Origin: Nitrospirota bacterium
GTDB taxonomy: Bacteria; Nitrospirota; Nitrospiria; Nitrospirales; NS-4
Length of the DNA: 10,641 nucleotides
Direction: 5' to 3'
Assembly: GCA_005877855.1 (NCBI GenBank)
Contig: VBOF01000058.1
Location: 1-10,641 of the forward strand
This document shows, one piece after another, positions 5,904-10,641 of the stretch (position 1 is its first letter; each line of letters starts with the position of its first letter). The translations under genes were made by a program, and so were the position numbers. The notes beneath the pieces were generated by a model. That model ran no database searches and was not told the origin of the DNA. It was given only the letters and a program-made list of their open reading frames with translations.

Positions 5904-7097
5904 TCACTTCAGCCGGCGAACGGCCTCTTCGATGCGGTTCAGTCCCTCGACGATTTTCGGCATGCTTGTGGCGTAGGAGAAGCGCACATGCTCCGGGGCG
6001 CCGAAGGCCTCGCCAGGGACCGTGGCGGTCCGGGCCTCTCGTAAGAGGTAGGCTGCCAGCGCGGTCGCGGAGGGGAGAGAGCCCTCGGGACCCCGCCGGC
6101 CGATCAGGCGACCGACGTGCGGGAACGCGTAGAACGCGCCGCTTGGCATCGCGCAGGTCACGCCCGGGATCTTGTTCAACCGTTCCACCATGAGCCGGCG
6201 CCGCTGGTCGAACTCCGCGACCATCTCCTTAATGAACGCGTCGCCCTGGTTCAGCGCCGCAACCGCTGCCTTCTGGGCGATGGATGTGGGGTTGGACGTG
6301 CTCTGGCTCTGCACCGTCGTCATGGCGGTGATCAGGTCTTTCGGCCCCGCGGCGTAGCCGATCCTCCACCCGGTCATCGCGTAAGCCTTGGACACGCCGT
6401 TCACCACGACGGTGCGGGCCTGGACCTCCGGCCCCAGCGAGGCAATGCTCACGTGCGGGAGCCCGTCGTACAGCAGTTTCTCGTAGATCTCGTCCGAGAT
6501 GATGAGCAGGTCGTGGCGGAGCGCGACCTTGGCGATGTCTTCGAGCGTCCGGCGGTCGTAGACCGAGCCGGTCGGGTTGCTCGGGGTGTTGACCACGACG
6601 GCCTTCGTGCGCGGCGTCACGTGCTGCGCCAGGAGTTCCCCCGTCAGGCGGAAGCCGCGCCGCTCCTCCGTCGGGACCAGCACCGGCGTGGCATCGTTGA
6701 GCAGCACCTGCTCCGGGAACGAAACCCAGTAGGGAGACGGGATGATCACCTCGTCGCCGGACTCGTACAGGGCCTGGGCCAGGTTGTAGAGGGTGTGCTT
6801 CGCGCCGCAGGAGATCAGCACCTGCGACGTGTCGTAGGTGAGACCCTGGTCGCGCCGGAGTTTCTCGACGACCGCCAGCTTGAGTTCGTCGATGCCGCCC
6901 GCGGCGGTGTATTTCGTGAAGCCGCTGCGGATGGCAGCGATGCCCGCTTCCTTGACCGGCAACGGCGTGTCGAAGTCCGGTTCGCCGGAGGCGAAGTCGA
7001 TCACGTCCACGCCTCGGGCGACCATCGCTTTGGCTTCGGCGGTGATGCGGAGTGTCGCGGAGGGCGCGGTGCGTCCGACCCGCTGCGCGAGCTTCAT
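5904..7097 (-). CDS. Class I pyridoxal-phosphate aminotransferase, aspartate aminotransferase type (subgroup 1b-like)
   Basis: The 397-residue enzyme closely resembles the Thermus/Bacillus type of aspartate aminotransferase. It should transfer the amino group between aspartate and 2-oxoglutarate in the cytosol; some members also aminate prephenate. Landmarks: FASGEPDFDTP (35-45), KYTAAGGIDELK (62-73), SPYWVSFPEQV (121-131), NTPSNPTG (170-177), SDEIYEKLLYDG (201-212) with PLP-contacting D202 and Y205, SKAYAMTGWRIGY (236-248) with the PLP Schiff-base lysine K237, and VRFSYA (371-376) with the carboxylate-binding R372. All catalytic residues seen are intact and the length is normal. Its ATG overlaps the coaD stop by 4 bp (ATGA), so translation is coupled to coaD. 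The symbol is left blank because aspC, aatA and related names are used inconsistently; substrate range cannot be read from sequence alone. Confidence 0.94.
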   Translation of the reverse strand: MKLAQRVGRTAPSATLRITAEAKAMVARGVDVIDFASGEPDFDTPLPVKEAGIAAIRSGFTKYTAAGGIDELKLAVVEKLRRDQGLTYDTSQVLISCGAKHTLYNLAQALYESGDEVIIPSPYWVSFPEQVLLNDATPVLVPTEERRGFRLTGELLAQHVTPRTKAVVVNTPSNPTGSVYDRRTLEDIAKVALRHDLLIISDEIYEKLLYDGLPHVSIASLGPEVQARTVVVNGVSKAYAMTGWRIGYAAGPKDLITAMTTVQSQSTSNPTSIAQKAAVAALNQGDAFIKEMVAEFDQRRRLMVERLNKIPGVTCAMPSGAFYAFPHVGRLIGRRGPEGSLPSATALAAYLLREARTATVPGEAFGAPEHVRFSYATSMPKIVEGLNRIEEAVRRLK

Positions 7098-7582
7098 CGG
7101 GAGCAGCCCCGCAGGCGTTCTCCCAGCCGGCGGGCGATCTCGGGATGCACTAGGCCGGCGAGGTCGCCGCCCAGCCGGGCCACTTCCTTGATGATCGTCG
7201 ACGTCAGATAGATGTATTCCTGGCTGGGCATGAGGAAGACGGTCTCCACACTCTGGTCCAGGTTGCGGTTCATGAGCGCCATCTGTAGCTCGAACTCGAA
7301 GTCTGACACGGCACGGAGCCCCCGGATCACCGCGTGGGCTCCCCGCTGGCGGACGAAATCCACCAGGAGACCGTGGAATGGCTCGACTTCGACTCGGGGA
7401 GTCTCCTTGGTGGCAAGGCGCACCAACTCCACCCGTTCGTCCAGGGCCAGCACCGGATGCTTCTGCGGGTTCGCGGCCACCGCCACGTAGATCTTGTCGA
7501 ACAGGCGCAGGCCCCGGTTGATGAGGTCCACGTGCCCGTTGGTGATCGGGTCGAACGTGCCCGGATAGACGCCGATCCTCAT
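7094..7582 (-). CDS. coaD: Phosphopantetheine adenylyltransferase
   Basis: The 162-residue protein has the usual size and all hallmarks of CoaD, the nucleotidyltransferase that converts 4'-phosphopantetheine and ATP to dephospho-CoA in CoA synthesis. The nucleotide-binding motif YPGTFDPITNGH lies at residues 6-17. RGLRAVSDFEFELQMALMN (87-105) forms the conserved central block. LTSTIIKE (126-133) corresponds to the family's (S/T)S(T/S)xxKE nucleotide-binding motif. The start codon overlaps the rsmD stop (ATGA, 7579-7582), and its own stop overlaps the aminotransferase start in the same way. The rsmD-coaD pairing is widespread in bacteria and supports both calls. No separate promoter is needed. 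Confidence 0.97.
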   Translation of the reverse strand: MRIGVYPGTFDPITNGHVDLINRGLRLFDKIYVAVAANPQKHPVLALDERVELVRLATKETPRVEVEPFHGLLVDFVRQRGAHAVIRGLRAVSDFEFELQMALMNRNLDQSVETVFLMPSQEYIYLTSTIIKEVARLGGDLAGLVHPEIARRLGERLRGCSR

Positions 7583-8142
7583 GCCGAGGCCTCAGTCCGT
7601 TCGCGCTGGTACAGAGACAGACAGGTGTCCCCGTACCGGTAGGTTTTCACGAGAGCCCAATGTCCGATCCGATCGTCCAGGTGGGTTTTATGGAAGTGCT
7701 CGACAACCACCACGCCGTGGGGCTGGATGATAACATCGGCCCCCACTGATGACAAGACCCTTTGCGCGTCCTGGGTCTGGTAGGGCGGGTCGAGAAAGAC
7801 GATGTCGTAGGCCGGTCCGCGTGTGTGCTTCAGGAAGCGGGACACAGGAACGGGACGGACCTCGGACGCTCGCTCAAAGCCGCACCGACGGACGTTGGCC
7901 TCCAGCAGGCGCCACGCGGTCTGGTTGGACTCCACGAACGTCGCCTGCGTGGCCCCGCGGCTCAGCGCCTCGAGGCCGATGTTGCCGGTCCCCGCGAAGA
8001 GATCGAGGAACCGCGCGCCGACGATCCGGTCCGCGAGGATATTGAAGAGGGCCTCTTTCACCGGGTCCGCCGTGGGGCGGATCGCGGCGCCTCTGGGCCC
8101 CGACAAGCGACGACCCCGTGATGTGCCGCCGATGATGCGCAT
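7579..8142 (-). CDS. rsmD: 16S rRNA (guanine966-N2)-methyltransferase
   Basis: The 187-residue protein is an SAM-dependent methyltransferase that modifies G966 of 16S rRNA during 30S assembly. It begins MRIIGGTSRGRRLSGP, the typical RsmD N-terminus, followed by RPTADPVKEALFNIL (22-36). Motif I, LDLFAGTGNIGLEALSRGA (46-64), binds SAM. FLDPPYQ (116-122) contains the DPPY catalytic motif of N2/N6 amino-methyltransferases. The start at 8142 is preferred over an in-frame ATG at 8181, which adds 13 non-conserved residues and would overlap a plausible promoter. It is the first gene of a minus-strand run with coaD, the aminotransferase and the FmdB-like gene; its stop overlaps the coaD start by 4 bp. 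No Shine-Dalgarno sequence precedes the chosen start, and a -10-like TAGACT lies 10 bp upstream. Confidence 0.94.
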   Translation of the reverse strand: MRIIGGTSRGRRLSGPRGAAIRPTADPVKEALFNILADRIVGARFLDLFAGTGNIGLEALSRGATQATFVESNQTAWRLLEANVRRCGFERASEVRPVPVSRFLKHTRGPAYDIVFLDPPYQTQDAQRVLSSVGADVIIQPHGVVVVEHFHKTHLDDRIGHWALVKTYRYGDTCLSLYQRERTEASA

Positions 8143-8152
8143 GACGTCTGCG

Positions 8153-8183
8153 AGTCTAACACGGCCCGCCGTGGTTTGCACAA
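8153..8183 (-). promoter_or_regulatory. Possible promoter for the rsmD operon
   Basis: On the minus strand, TAGACT (8158-8153) sits 10 bp before the rsmD ATG, and TTGTGC (8183-8178) lies 19 bp further upstream. The -10 has four of six consensus bases and the -35 three; the spacing is slightly long. If real, the transcript would start within a few bases of the start codon, as predicted for the YrdC gene, and would explain the absent Shine-Dalgarno sequence. This is a weak prediction. Confidence 0.3.
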
Positions 8184-8229
8184 CCGGCGAGGTGGCTTGA
8201 CAACGCGGCGAGCATCGCGCTAAGGGAAA

Positions 8230-8257
8230 GCGACCGTCGCGGGAGGATAGGCCTCCC
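8230..8257. terminator. Two adjacent short hairpins downstream of the zinc-ribbon gene (possible terminator)
   Basis: GCGAC-C-GTCGC (8230-8240) and GGGAGG-ATAGG-CCTCCC (8241-8257) are back-to-back inverted repeats about 40 bp after the stop of the small minus-strand zinc-ribbon gene. Read on the minus strand, the pair is followed by CTTTCCCTT, a pyrimidine stretch but not a clean T-run. They may separate that gene from the rsmD operon. The 153-bp gap 8143-8295 otherwise holds only a TTGACA hexamer on the plus strand (8195-8200) without a convincing -10. Confidence 0.3.
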
Positions 8258-8295
8258 TGTTAGGTGGCCGGTAGCAGGGGCAGACGATCTGAGTG

Positions 8296-8466
8296 TTACT
8301 GGGAGACGGCCTCCTGGGGATTTTCAGCAGGGCGCTTTTTCTGATTATGGGTGATAGTGGGGTCCACGATCGCCCCGCAGTTGATGCATTTCCAGGCGTA
8401 GACGATCAGGAAATAGTCGGAAAACCGTTCCCTGACCATGAGCCCTTTGCATTTCCTGCATTGCAT
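8296..8466 (-). CDS. Small zinc-ribbon protein (56 residues)
   Basis: The product has two CxxC knuckles, C3/C6 in MQCRKCKGLM and C27/C30 in WKCINCGAIVDP. They are separated by a hydrophobic stretch, FSDYFLIVYAW (15-25), and followed by a short polar tail. Four cysteines in this spacing should bind one zinc ion. I recall similar small proteins as common hypotheticals in Nitrospira-like genomes, but know no function. The start at 8466 is supported by an ideal Shine-Dalgarno sequence, AGGAGG (8480-8475), 8 bp away. The longer in-frame ATG at 8517 would lie upstream of the predicted transcript start. A strong -24/-12 candidate lies about 50 bp upstream, giving a leader of about 36 nt, so expression is probably sigma-54 dependent. 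It is transcribed alone, divergently from radC. A transcription or redox accessory role is speculative. Confidence 0.82.
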   Translation of the reverse strand: MQCRKCKGLMVRERFSDYFLIVYAWKCINCGAIVDPTITHNQKKRPAENPQEAVSQ

Positions 8467-8512
8467 TGTCCTGTCCTCCTGTCTGTGGTCGGAGATCCGT
8501 TGCGCCCAGGAA

Positions 8513-8529
8513 GGCAAGGTAGGTGCCCA
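8513..8529 (-). promoter_or_regulatory. Sigma-54 (-24/-12) promoter of the small zinc-ribbon gene
   Basis: The minus strand reads TGGGCACCTACCTTGCC. The invariant GG (8527-8526) and GC (8515-8514) are separated by exactly 10 bp, and the flanking CAC and TT of the sigma-54 consensus (TGGCAC-N5-TTGC) are present. The deviations are G for T just before GG, C after CAC, and C for the final A/T. The predicted start is near 8502, leaving a leader of about 36 nt with AGGAGG before the 8466 ATG. The geometry fits well; no experiment supports it here. Confidence 0.65.
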
Positions 8530-8548
8530 AAACGCGCCTTTTGGAATT

Positions 8549-8562
8549 TCATAGAGTTATGA
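8549..8562. promoter_or_regulatory. 14-bp palindrome upstream of the sigma-54 promoter
   Basis: TCATA-GAGT-TATGA is a perfect 5-bp inverted repeat with a 4-bp centre in an AT-rich patch. It lies about 47-60 bp upstream of the predicted sigma-54 start. Its centre, GAGT, resembles the GAGC centre of the larger palindrome at 8625-8642. It could be a protein-binding site, but palindromes this short also arise by chance. Confidence 0.3.
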
Positions 8563-8602
8563 GAGGAGACAGTCCTACCGGTTTAACCTAAGAGACCTTC
8601 CC

Positions 8603-8642
8603 TGTGTCAAAAATGTGCACCTGGTGTGTACGAGCGTACACA
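8603..8642. promoter_or_regulatory. Helically phased 7-mer array ending in an 18-bp palindrome (putative regulator binding site)
   Basis: TGTGTCA (8603), TGTGCAC (8614) and TGTGTAC (8625) start exactly 11 bp apart. A reversed copy, GTACACA, begins 11 bp later at 8636. The last two form a perfect palindrome with a GAGC centre (8625-8642). The array lies 19 bp before the radC ATG and about 100-140 bp upstream of the predicted sigma-54 start on the other strand. It could be an enhancer site for a sigma-54 activator or an operator for radC. Its GTAC-N4-GTAC core resembles the cyanobacterial LexA box core, but only partly. Confidence 0.5.
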
Positions 8643-8660
8643 GATGGATAGGGGCATGAC

Positions 8661-9353
8661 ATGGGGAAAGCGATGGGGATCGAGACCTGGCCTCCGGACG
8701 AGCGGCCTCGCGAGCGGCTCCTTCGGTATGGCCCGGAGACCTTGACGGACGGACAGCTTCTTGCCATTCTGCTAGGAACCGGGTTCGAGGGCTGGACGGC
8801 GCTGGATGTCGGGGTTGCCCTGCTGCATGGGCACGACGGGTTGCCGGCGGTCAGCCGGTTGAGTGCCAGGGAACTCTGTGCCGTGCCTGGAGTCGGGCCG
8901 GCCAAGGCCGCCCTCATCAAGGCGGCGCTGGAAATCGGGAAGCGGGCCATGGCCGCTCCTCTGTCCACGGGACAGCGAGTGACGTCCAGCCAGGACGTGT
9001 TCCGTCACTACCGCCCTCTCATGCGGGACCTTCGCCGGGAGGTCTTCAAGGCGGTCTTGCTGGACGGCAAGAACGCCATCATTCGGGACGTGACGGTGTC
9101 GGAGGGCAGCTTGACCCTGAGTATCGTCCATCCGAGGGAAGCCTTCGTCCCGGCCGTGCGGGAGTCGGCCGCGGCCGTCATCTTCGTGCACAATCACCCG
9201 AGCGGGGATCCGGAGGCGAGTCCGGAAGACCGGGCCTTGACTCACCGCCTTGTCTCGGCCGGGGAGATCATTGGCATTCGGGTTCTTGACCACGTTATTA
9301 TCGGGGACCATGAGTACATCAGTTTTGCCGACCAAGGGTGGTTGACGCCTTAG
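8661..9353 (+). CDS. radC: RadC family (JAB/MPN-domain) protein
   Basis: The 230-residue protein has an N-terminal UPF0758 region, WPPDERPRERLLRYGPETL (10-28) and DGQLLAILLGTG (30-41). A helix-hairpin-helix motif follows, LCAVPGVGPAKAALIKAAL (72-90). The C-terminal JAB metalloprotease-like domain has REVFKAVLLD (126-135), the zinc motif HNHPSGDPEASPED (177-190) and DHVIIGDHEYISFAD (210-224). Length is normal and metal ligands are intact. The family was first linked to radiation repair, but that assignment is disputed and its real role is unsettled. Start: ATG 8661 has GGGG 6 bp upstream; the in-frame ATG at 8673 (MGIETWPPDERP) matches the usual family N-terminus and is an equal alternative. 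The phased repeat array immediately upstream may regulate it. A small hypothetical gene follows after 37 bp. Confidence 0.94.
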   Translation: MGKAMGIETWPPDERPRERLLRYGPETLTDGQLLAILLGTGFEGWTALDVGVALLHGHDGLPAVSRLSARELCAVPGVGPAKAALIKAALEIGKRAMAAPLSTGQRVTSSQDVFRHYRPLMRDLRREVFKAVLLDGKNAIIRDVTVSEGSLTLSIVHPREAFVPAVRESAAAVIFVHNHPSGDPEASPEDRALTHRLVSAGEIIGIRVLDHVIIGDHEYISFADQGWLTP

Positions 9354-9390
9354 CTTACGTATCGCTGGGACTGGAGGAGGAAGGAGAGCG

Positions 9391-9753
9391 ATGCCTGCCA
9401 AGGGCAAGCACAGAGCCGCGAAGGGGACCCCCCAAGAAGGAAAGGCCCTCAGCAAAGCCAACCATGCCGGCGGGTCGGCCGACCTGGCTGCGGAAGTCAA
9501 GCGCCTTGCCCGCGAGGTGGAGGTGATCAAGGCCATGCTCAGCCAGCGTCAGGCTGCGGGACATGACGGGGGCACGGCGCGGCGCGATCAGGATAAGGTG
9601 GTCGCCGACCGCCTGGCGCGACTGGATGAGAAGTTAGAAGCGGTGTGGAACCGCGTGGCCGATCTGGAGGAGCGTCTAGAAGGCGAAGGCGCCGCCGGGC
9701 ATGAAGCGGAGGACTTCGACGACGCTCCAGAAAAGGATTTCTACGAACGGTAG
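9391..9753 (+). CDS. Hypothetical basic/coiled-coil protein
   Basis: The 120-residue product belongs to no family I recognise. It has a lysine-rich, disordered-looking N-terminus (residues 1-27, MPAKGKHRAAKG and onward). Two predicted amphipathic helices with heptad spacing follow (about 31-54 and 65-98, for example LARLDEKLEAVWNRVADLEERL is split across 75-96). The tail is strongly acidic (about 99-120, ending FDDAPEKDFYER). There are no cysteines, no signal peptide and no membrane segment, so it is probably cytosolic. The ATG is preceded by a purine-rich Shine-Dalgarno region (AAGGAG, 9381-9386). It lies 37 bp after radC and 44 bp before trpE on the same strand, so it may be cotranscribed with either. 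Charge segregation, positive head and negative tail, with an oligomerising middle is the notable feature; any function is unknown. Confidence 0.75.
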   Translation: MPAKGKHRAAKGTPQEGKALSKANHAGGSADLAAEVKRLAREVEVIKAMLSQRQAAGHDGGTARRDQDKVVADRLARLDEKLEAVWNRVADLEERLEGEGAAGHEAEDFDDAPEKDFYER

Positions 9754-9797
9754 GTTGTAGGTAGACTCGCCGAGGAAGCCTGTGATACCGTGGCCGC

Positions 9798-10641
9798 ATG
9801 CATCCAGGCGGCTACGTCCCTGATTTCAAAGAGTTTTGCGCGCTGGCCACACGGGGGAACTTGATTCCGGTTTGCCGCGAGGTCCTGGCCGACTTCGAGA
9901 CGCCGGTCTCGGCGCTCGCCAAGATCGACCGCGGCCCGTGCGCCTATCTGCTGGAGAGCGTCGAGGGTGGCGAGAAGTGGGGGCGCTACTCGTTTTTGGG
10001 GAGCGGCGAGCCGATTCAGTTGCACGGCAGCGACCGCGAAGTGGTGTTGTCAAGCGGCCGCCGCCGCCGCCGGATTCCCGTGAAGACCGACGTGCTGGAC
10101 TGCCTGCGCGACCTCATGGCGGAGTACCGGCCGGTCGAGGTGCCCGGGCTGCCCCGGTTTTGCGGGGGGGCGGTAGGGTATCTGAGCTACGACGTCGTCC
10201 GCCAGTTCGAGCGGCTCCCGTCACTTCGCAAAGACGTGCTGGGACTTCCGCTGATGTGCTTCCTGCTCACCGACACGCTGTTGGTCTTCGACAACGTGGC
10301 GCAGACGATCCGAATCGTGGCCAACGCGCAAGTCGGGGATCGGGACTACAAAAGGGCCTACGCCGAGGCGGTCCGGCGGATCGACGGGATGATCGCGCGG
10401 CTGCGCACGGGCCGCCGCCCGTCCCCGCGCAAGCTCGCTCCTAGGGGACCGCTTGCCTTCACCTCCAACATGAGCAAGGCGGACTTCGAGAAGATGGTGA
10501 TGCAGACGAAGGAGTACATCAAGGCCGGCGACATCTTTCAGGGCGTGCTCTCGCAGCGGTGGCAGGCGTCGATGCGGGCCCGGCCGTTCGACCTCTACCG
10601 GGCCCTGCGTGTCATCAACCCCTCTCCGTACATGTACTATC
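9798..10641 (+). CDS. trpE: Anthranilate synthase component I, N-terminal part (partial)
   Basis: The reading frame is open from the ATG at 9798 to the right edge: 281 codons, roughly the first 55-60% of a typical TrpE. With the glutamine amidotransferase subunit TrpG, it converts chorismate to anthranilate, the first committed step of tryptophan synthesis. Visible motifs: RGNLIPVCREVLADFETPVS (19-38), the tryptophan-feedback site LLESVEGGEKWGRYSFLG (51-68) with the LLES signature, GGAVGYLSYDVVRQFE (123-138), YIKAGDIFQGVLSQRW (240-255) and INPSPYMYY (273-281). The intact LLES suggests normal end-product inhibition. ATG 9798 is forced by an in-frame TGA at 9783. No Shine-Dalgarno sequence is properly spaced (GAGGAAG is 20 bp away). 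I see no attenuator leader peptide in the 44-bp gap. A run of five CCG repeats encodes poly-arginine at residues 88-92. Confidence 0.96.
   Translation, partial: MHPGGYVPDFKEFCALATRGNLIPVCREVLADFETPVSALAKIDRGPCAYLLESVEGGEKWGRYSFLGSGEPIQLHGSDREVVLSSGRRRRRIPVKTDVLDCLRDLMAEYRPVEVPGLPRFCGGAVGYLSYDVVRQFERLPSLRKDVLGLPLMCFLLTDTLLVFDNVAQTIRIVANAQVGDRDYKRAYAEAVRRIDGMIARLRTGRRPSPRKLAPRGPLAFTSNMSKADFEKMVMQTKEYIKAGDIFQGVLSQRWQASMRARPFDLYRALRVINPSPYMYY

Noticed and set aside
6117..7211. 364-codon plus-strand open frame opposite the aminotransferase and coaD genes
   Set aside because: The minus-strand genes carry intact PLP and nucleotide-binding motifs. The plus-strand product is His/Arg-rich shadow sequence.
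8467..8517. Longer minus-strand start (8517) for the zinc-ribbon protein
   Set aside because: It lies on top of the predicted sigma-54 promoter and upstream of the expected transcript start. The 8466 start has AGGAGG and begins directly at the first zinc knuckle.
8625..8642. The 18-bp palindrome as a definite LexA (SOS) box for radC
   Set aside because: Only the GTAC-N4-GTAC core resembles the cyanobacterial LexA consensus and the flanking positions do not fit. radC is not a dependable SOS gene. It is kept only as an unassigned operator-like site.
9754..9797. Tryptophan attenuator or leader peptide before trpE
   Set aside because: The 44-bp gap is too short and contains neither Trp codons in a short frame nor competing hairpins.

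Overview
This window is an ordinary, densely packed bacterial chromosomal segment of roughly 60% or higher GC (estimated by eye). It most resembles a member of the Nitrospirota (Nitrospira-like). That assignment rests on remembered gene neighbourhoods, a small zinc-ribbon protein that looks like a Nitrospira-type family, and a dispersed palindromic repeat. No single marker gene proves it. I see no transposase, integrase, CRISPR array, tRNA or rRNA gene.

Layout. (1) Plus strand, 1-5530: the 3' end of purH, an interspersed inverted-repeat element, purD, a short YrdC-type threonylcarbamoyl-AMP synthase, a membrane sensor histidine kinase, a sigma-54-dependent NtrC-family response regulator overlapping it by 4 bp, and a small exported coiled-coil protein with a duplicated WWPPA segment. 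(2) Minus strand, 8142 down to 5551: rsmD, coaD, an aspartate-type aminotransferase gene and an FmdB-like zinc-ribbon gene. The first three are joined by two 4-bp ATGA overlaps. This run converges on the plus-strand block with only 20 bp between stop codons. (3) Minus strand, 8466-8296: a 56-residue zinc-ribbon gene preceded by a convincing -24/-12 (sigma-54) promoter. (4) Plus strand, 8661-10641: radC, a small basic/coiled-coil hypothetical gene and the 5' part of trpE, which runs off the end.

How the genes work together. purH and purD serve de novo purine synthesis. The YrdC protein supplies the t6A tRNA modification, RsmD methylates 16S rRNA, CoaD makes CoA, the aminotransferase interconverts aspartate/glutamate-type amino acids, and TrpE begins tryptophan synthesis. 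These are housekeeping functions. The regulatory interest lies in the histidine kinase / sigma-54 activator pair and, about 3.4 kb away, the 194-bp divergent gap 8467-8660. That gap holds a sigma-54 promoter, a 14-bp palindrome and a striking array of TGTG-type 7-mers repeated with an exact 11-bp period and ending in an 18-bp palindrome. The array lies about 100-140 bp upstream of the predicted sigma-54 start site, where enhancer-binding proteins usually bind. The link to the local response regulator is inference.

I found no clearly new multi-gene system. The best leads are the 8467-8660 regulatory region, the purH-purD palindromic element, apparent leaderless promoters at the YrdC gene and possibly rsmD, and the small WWPPA coiled-coil protein beside the two-component pair.
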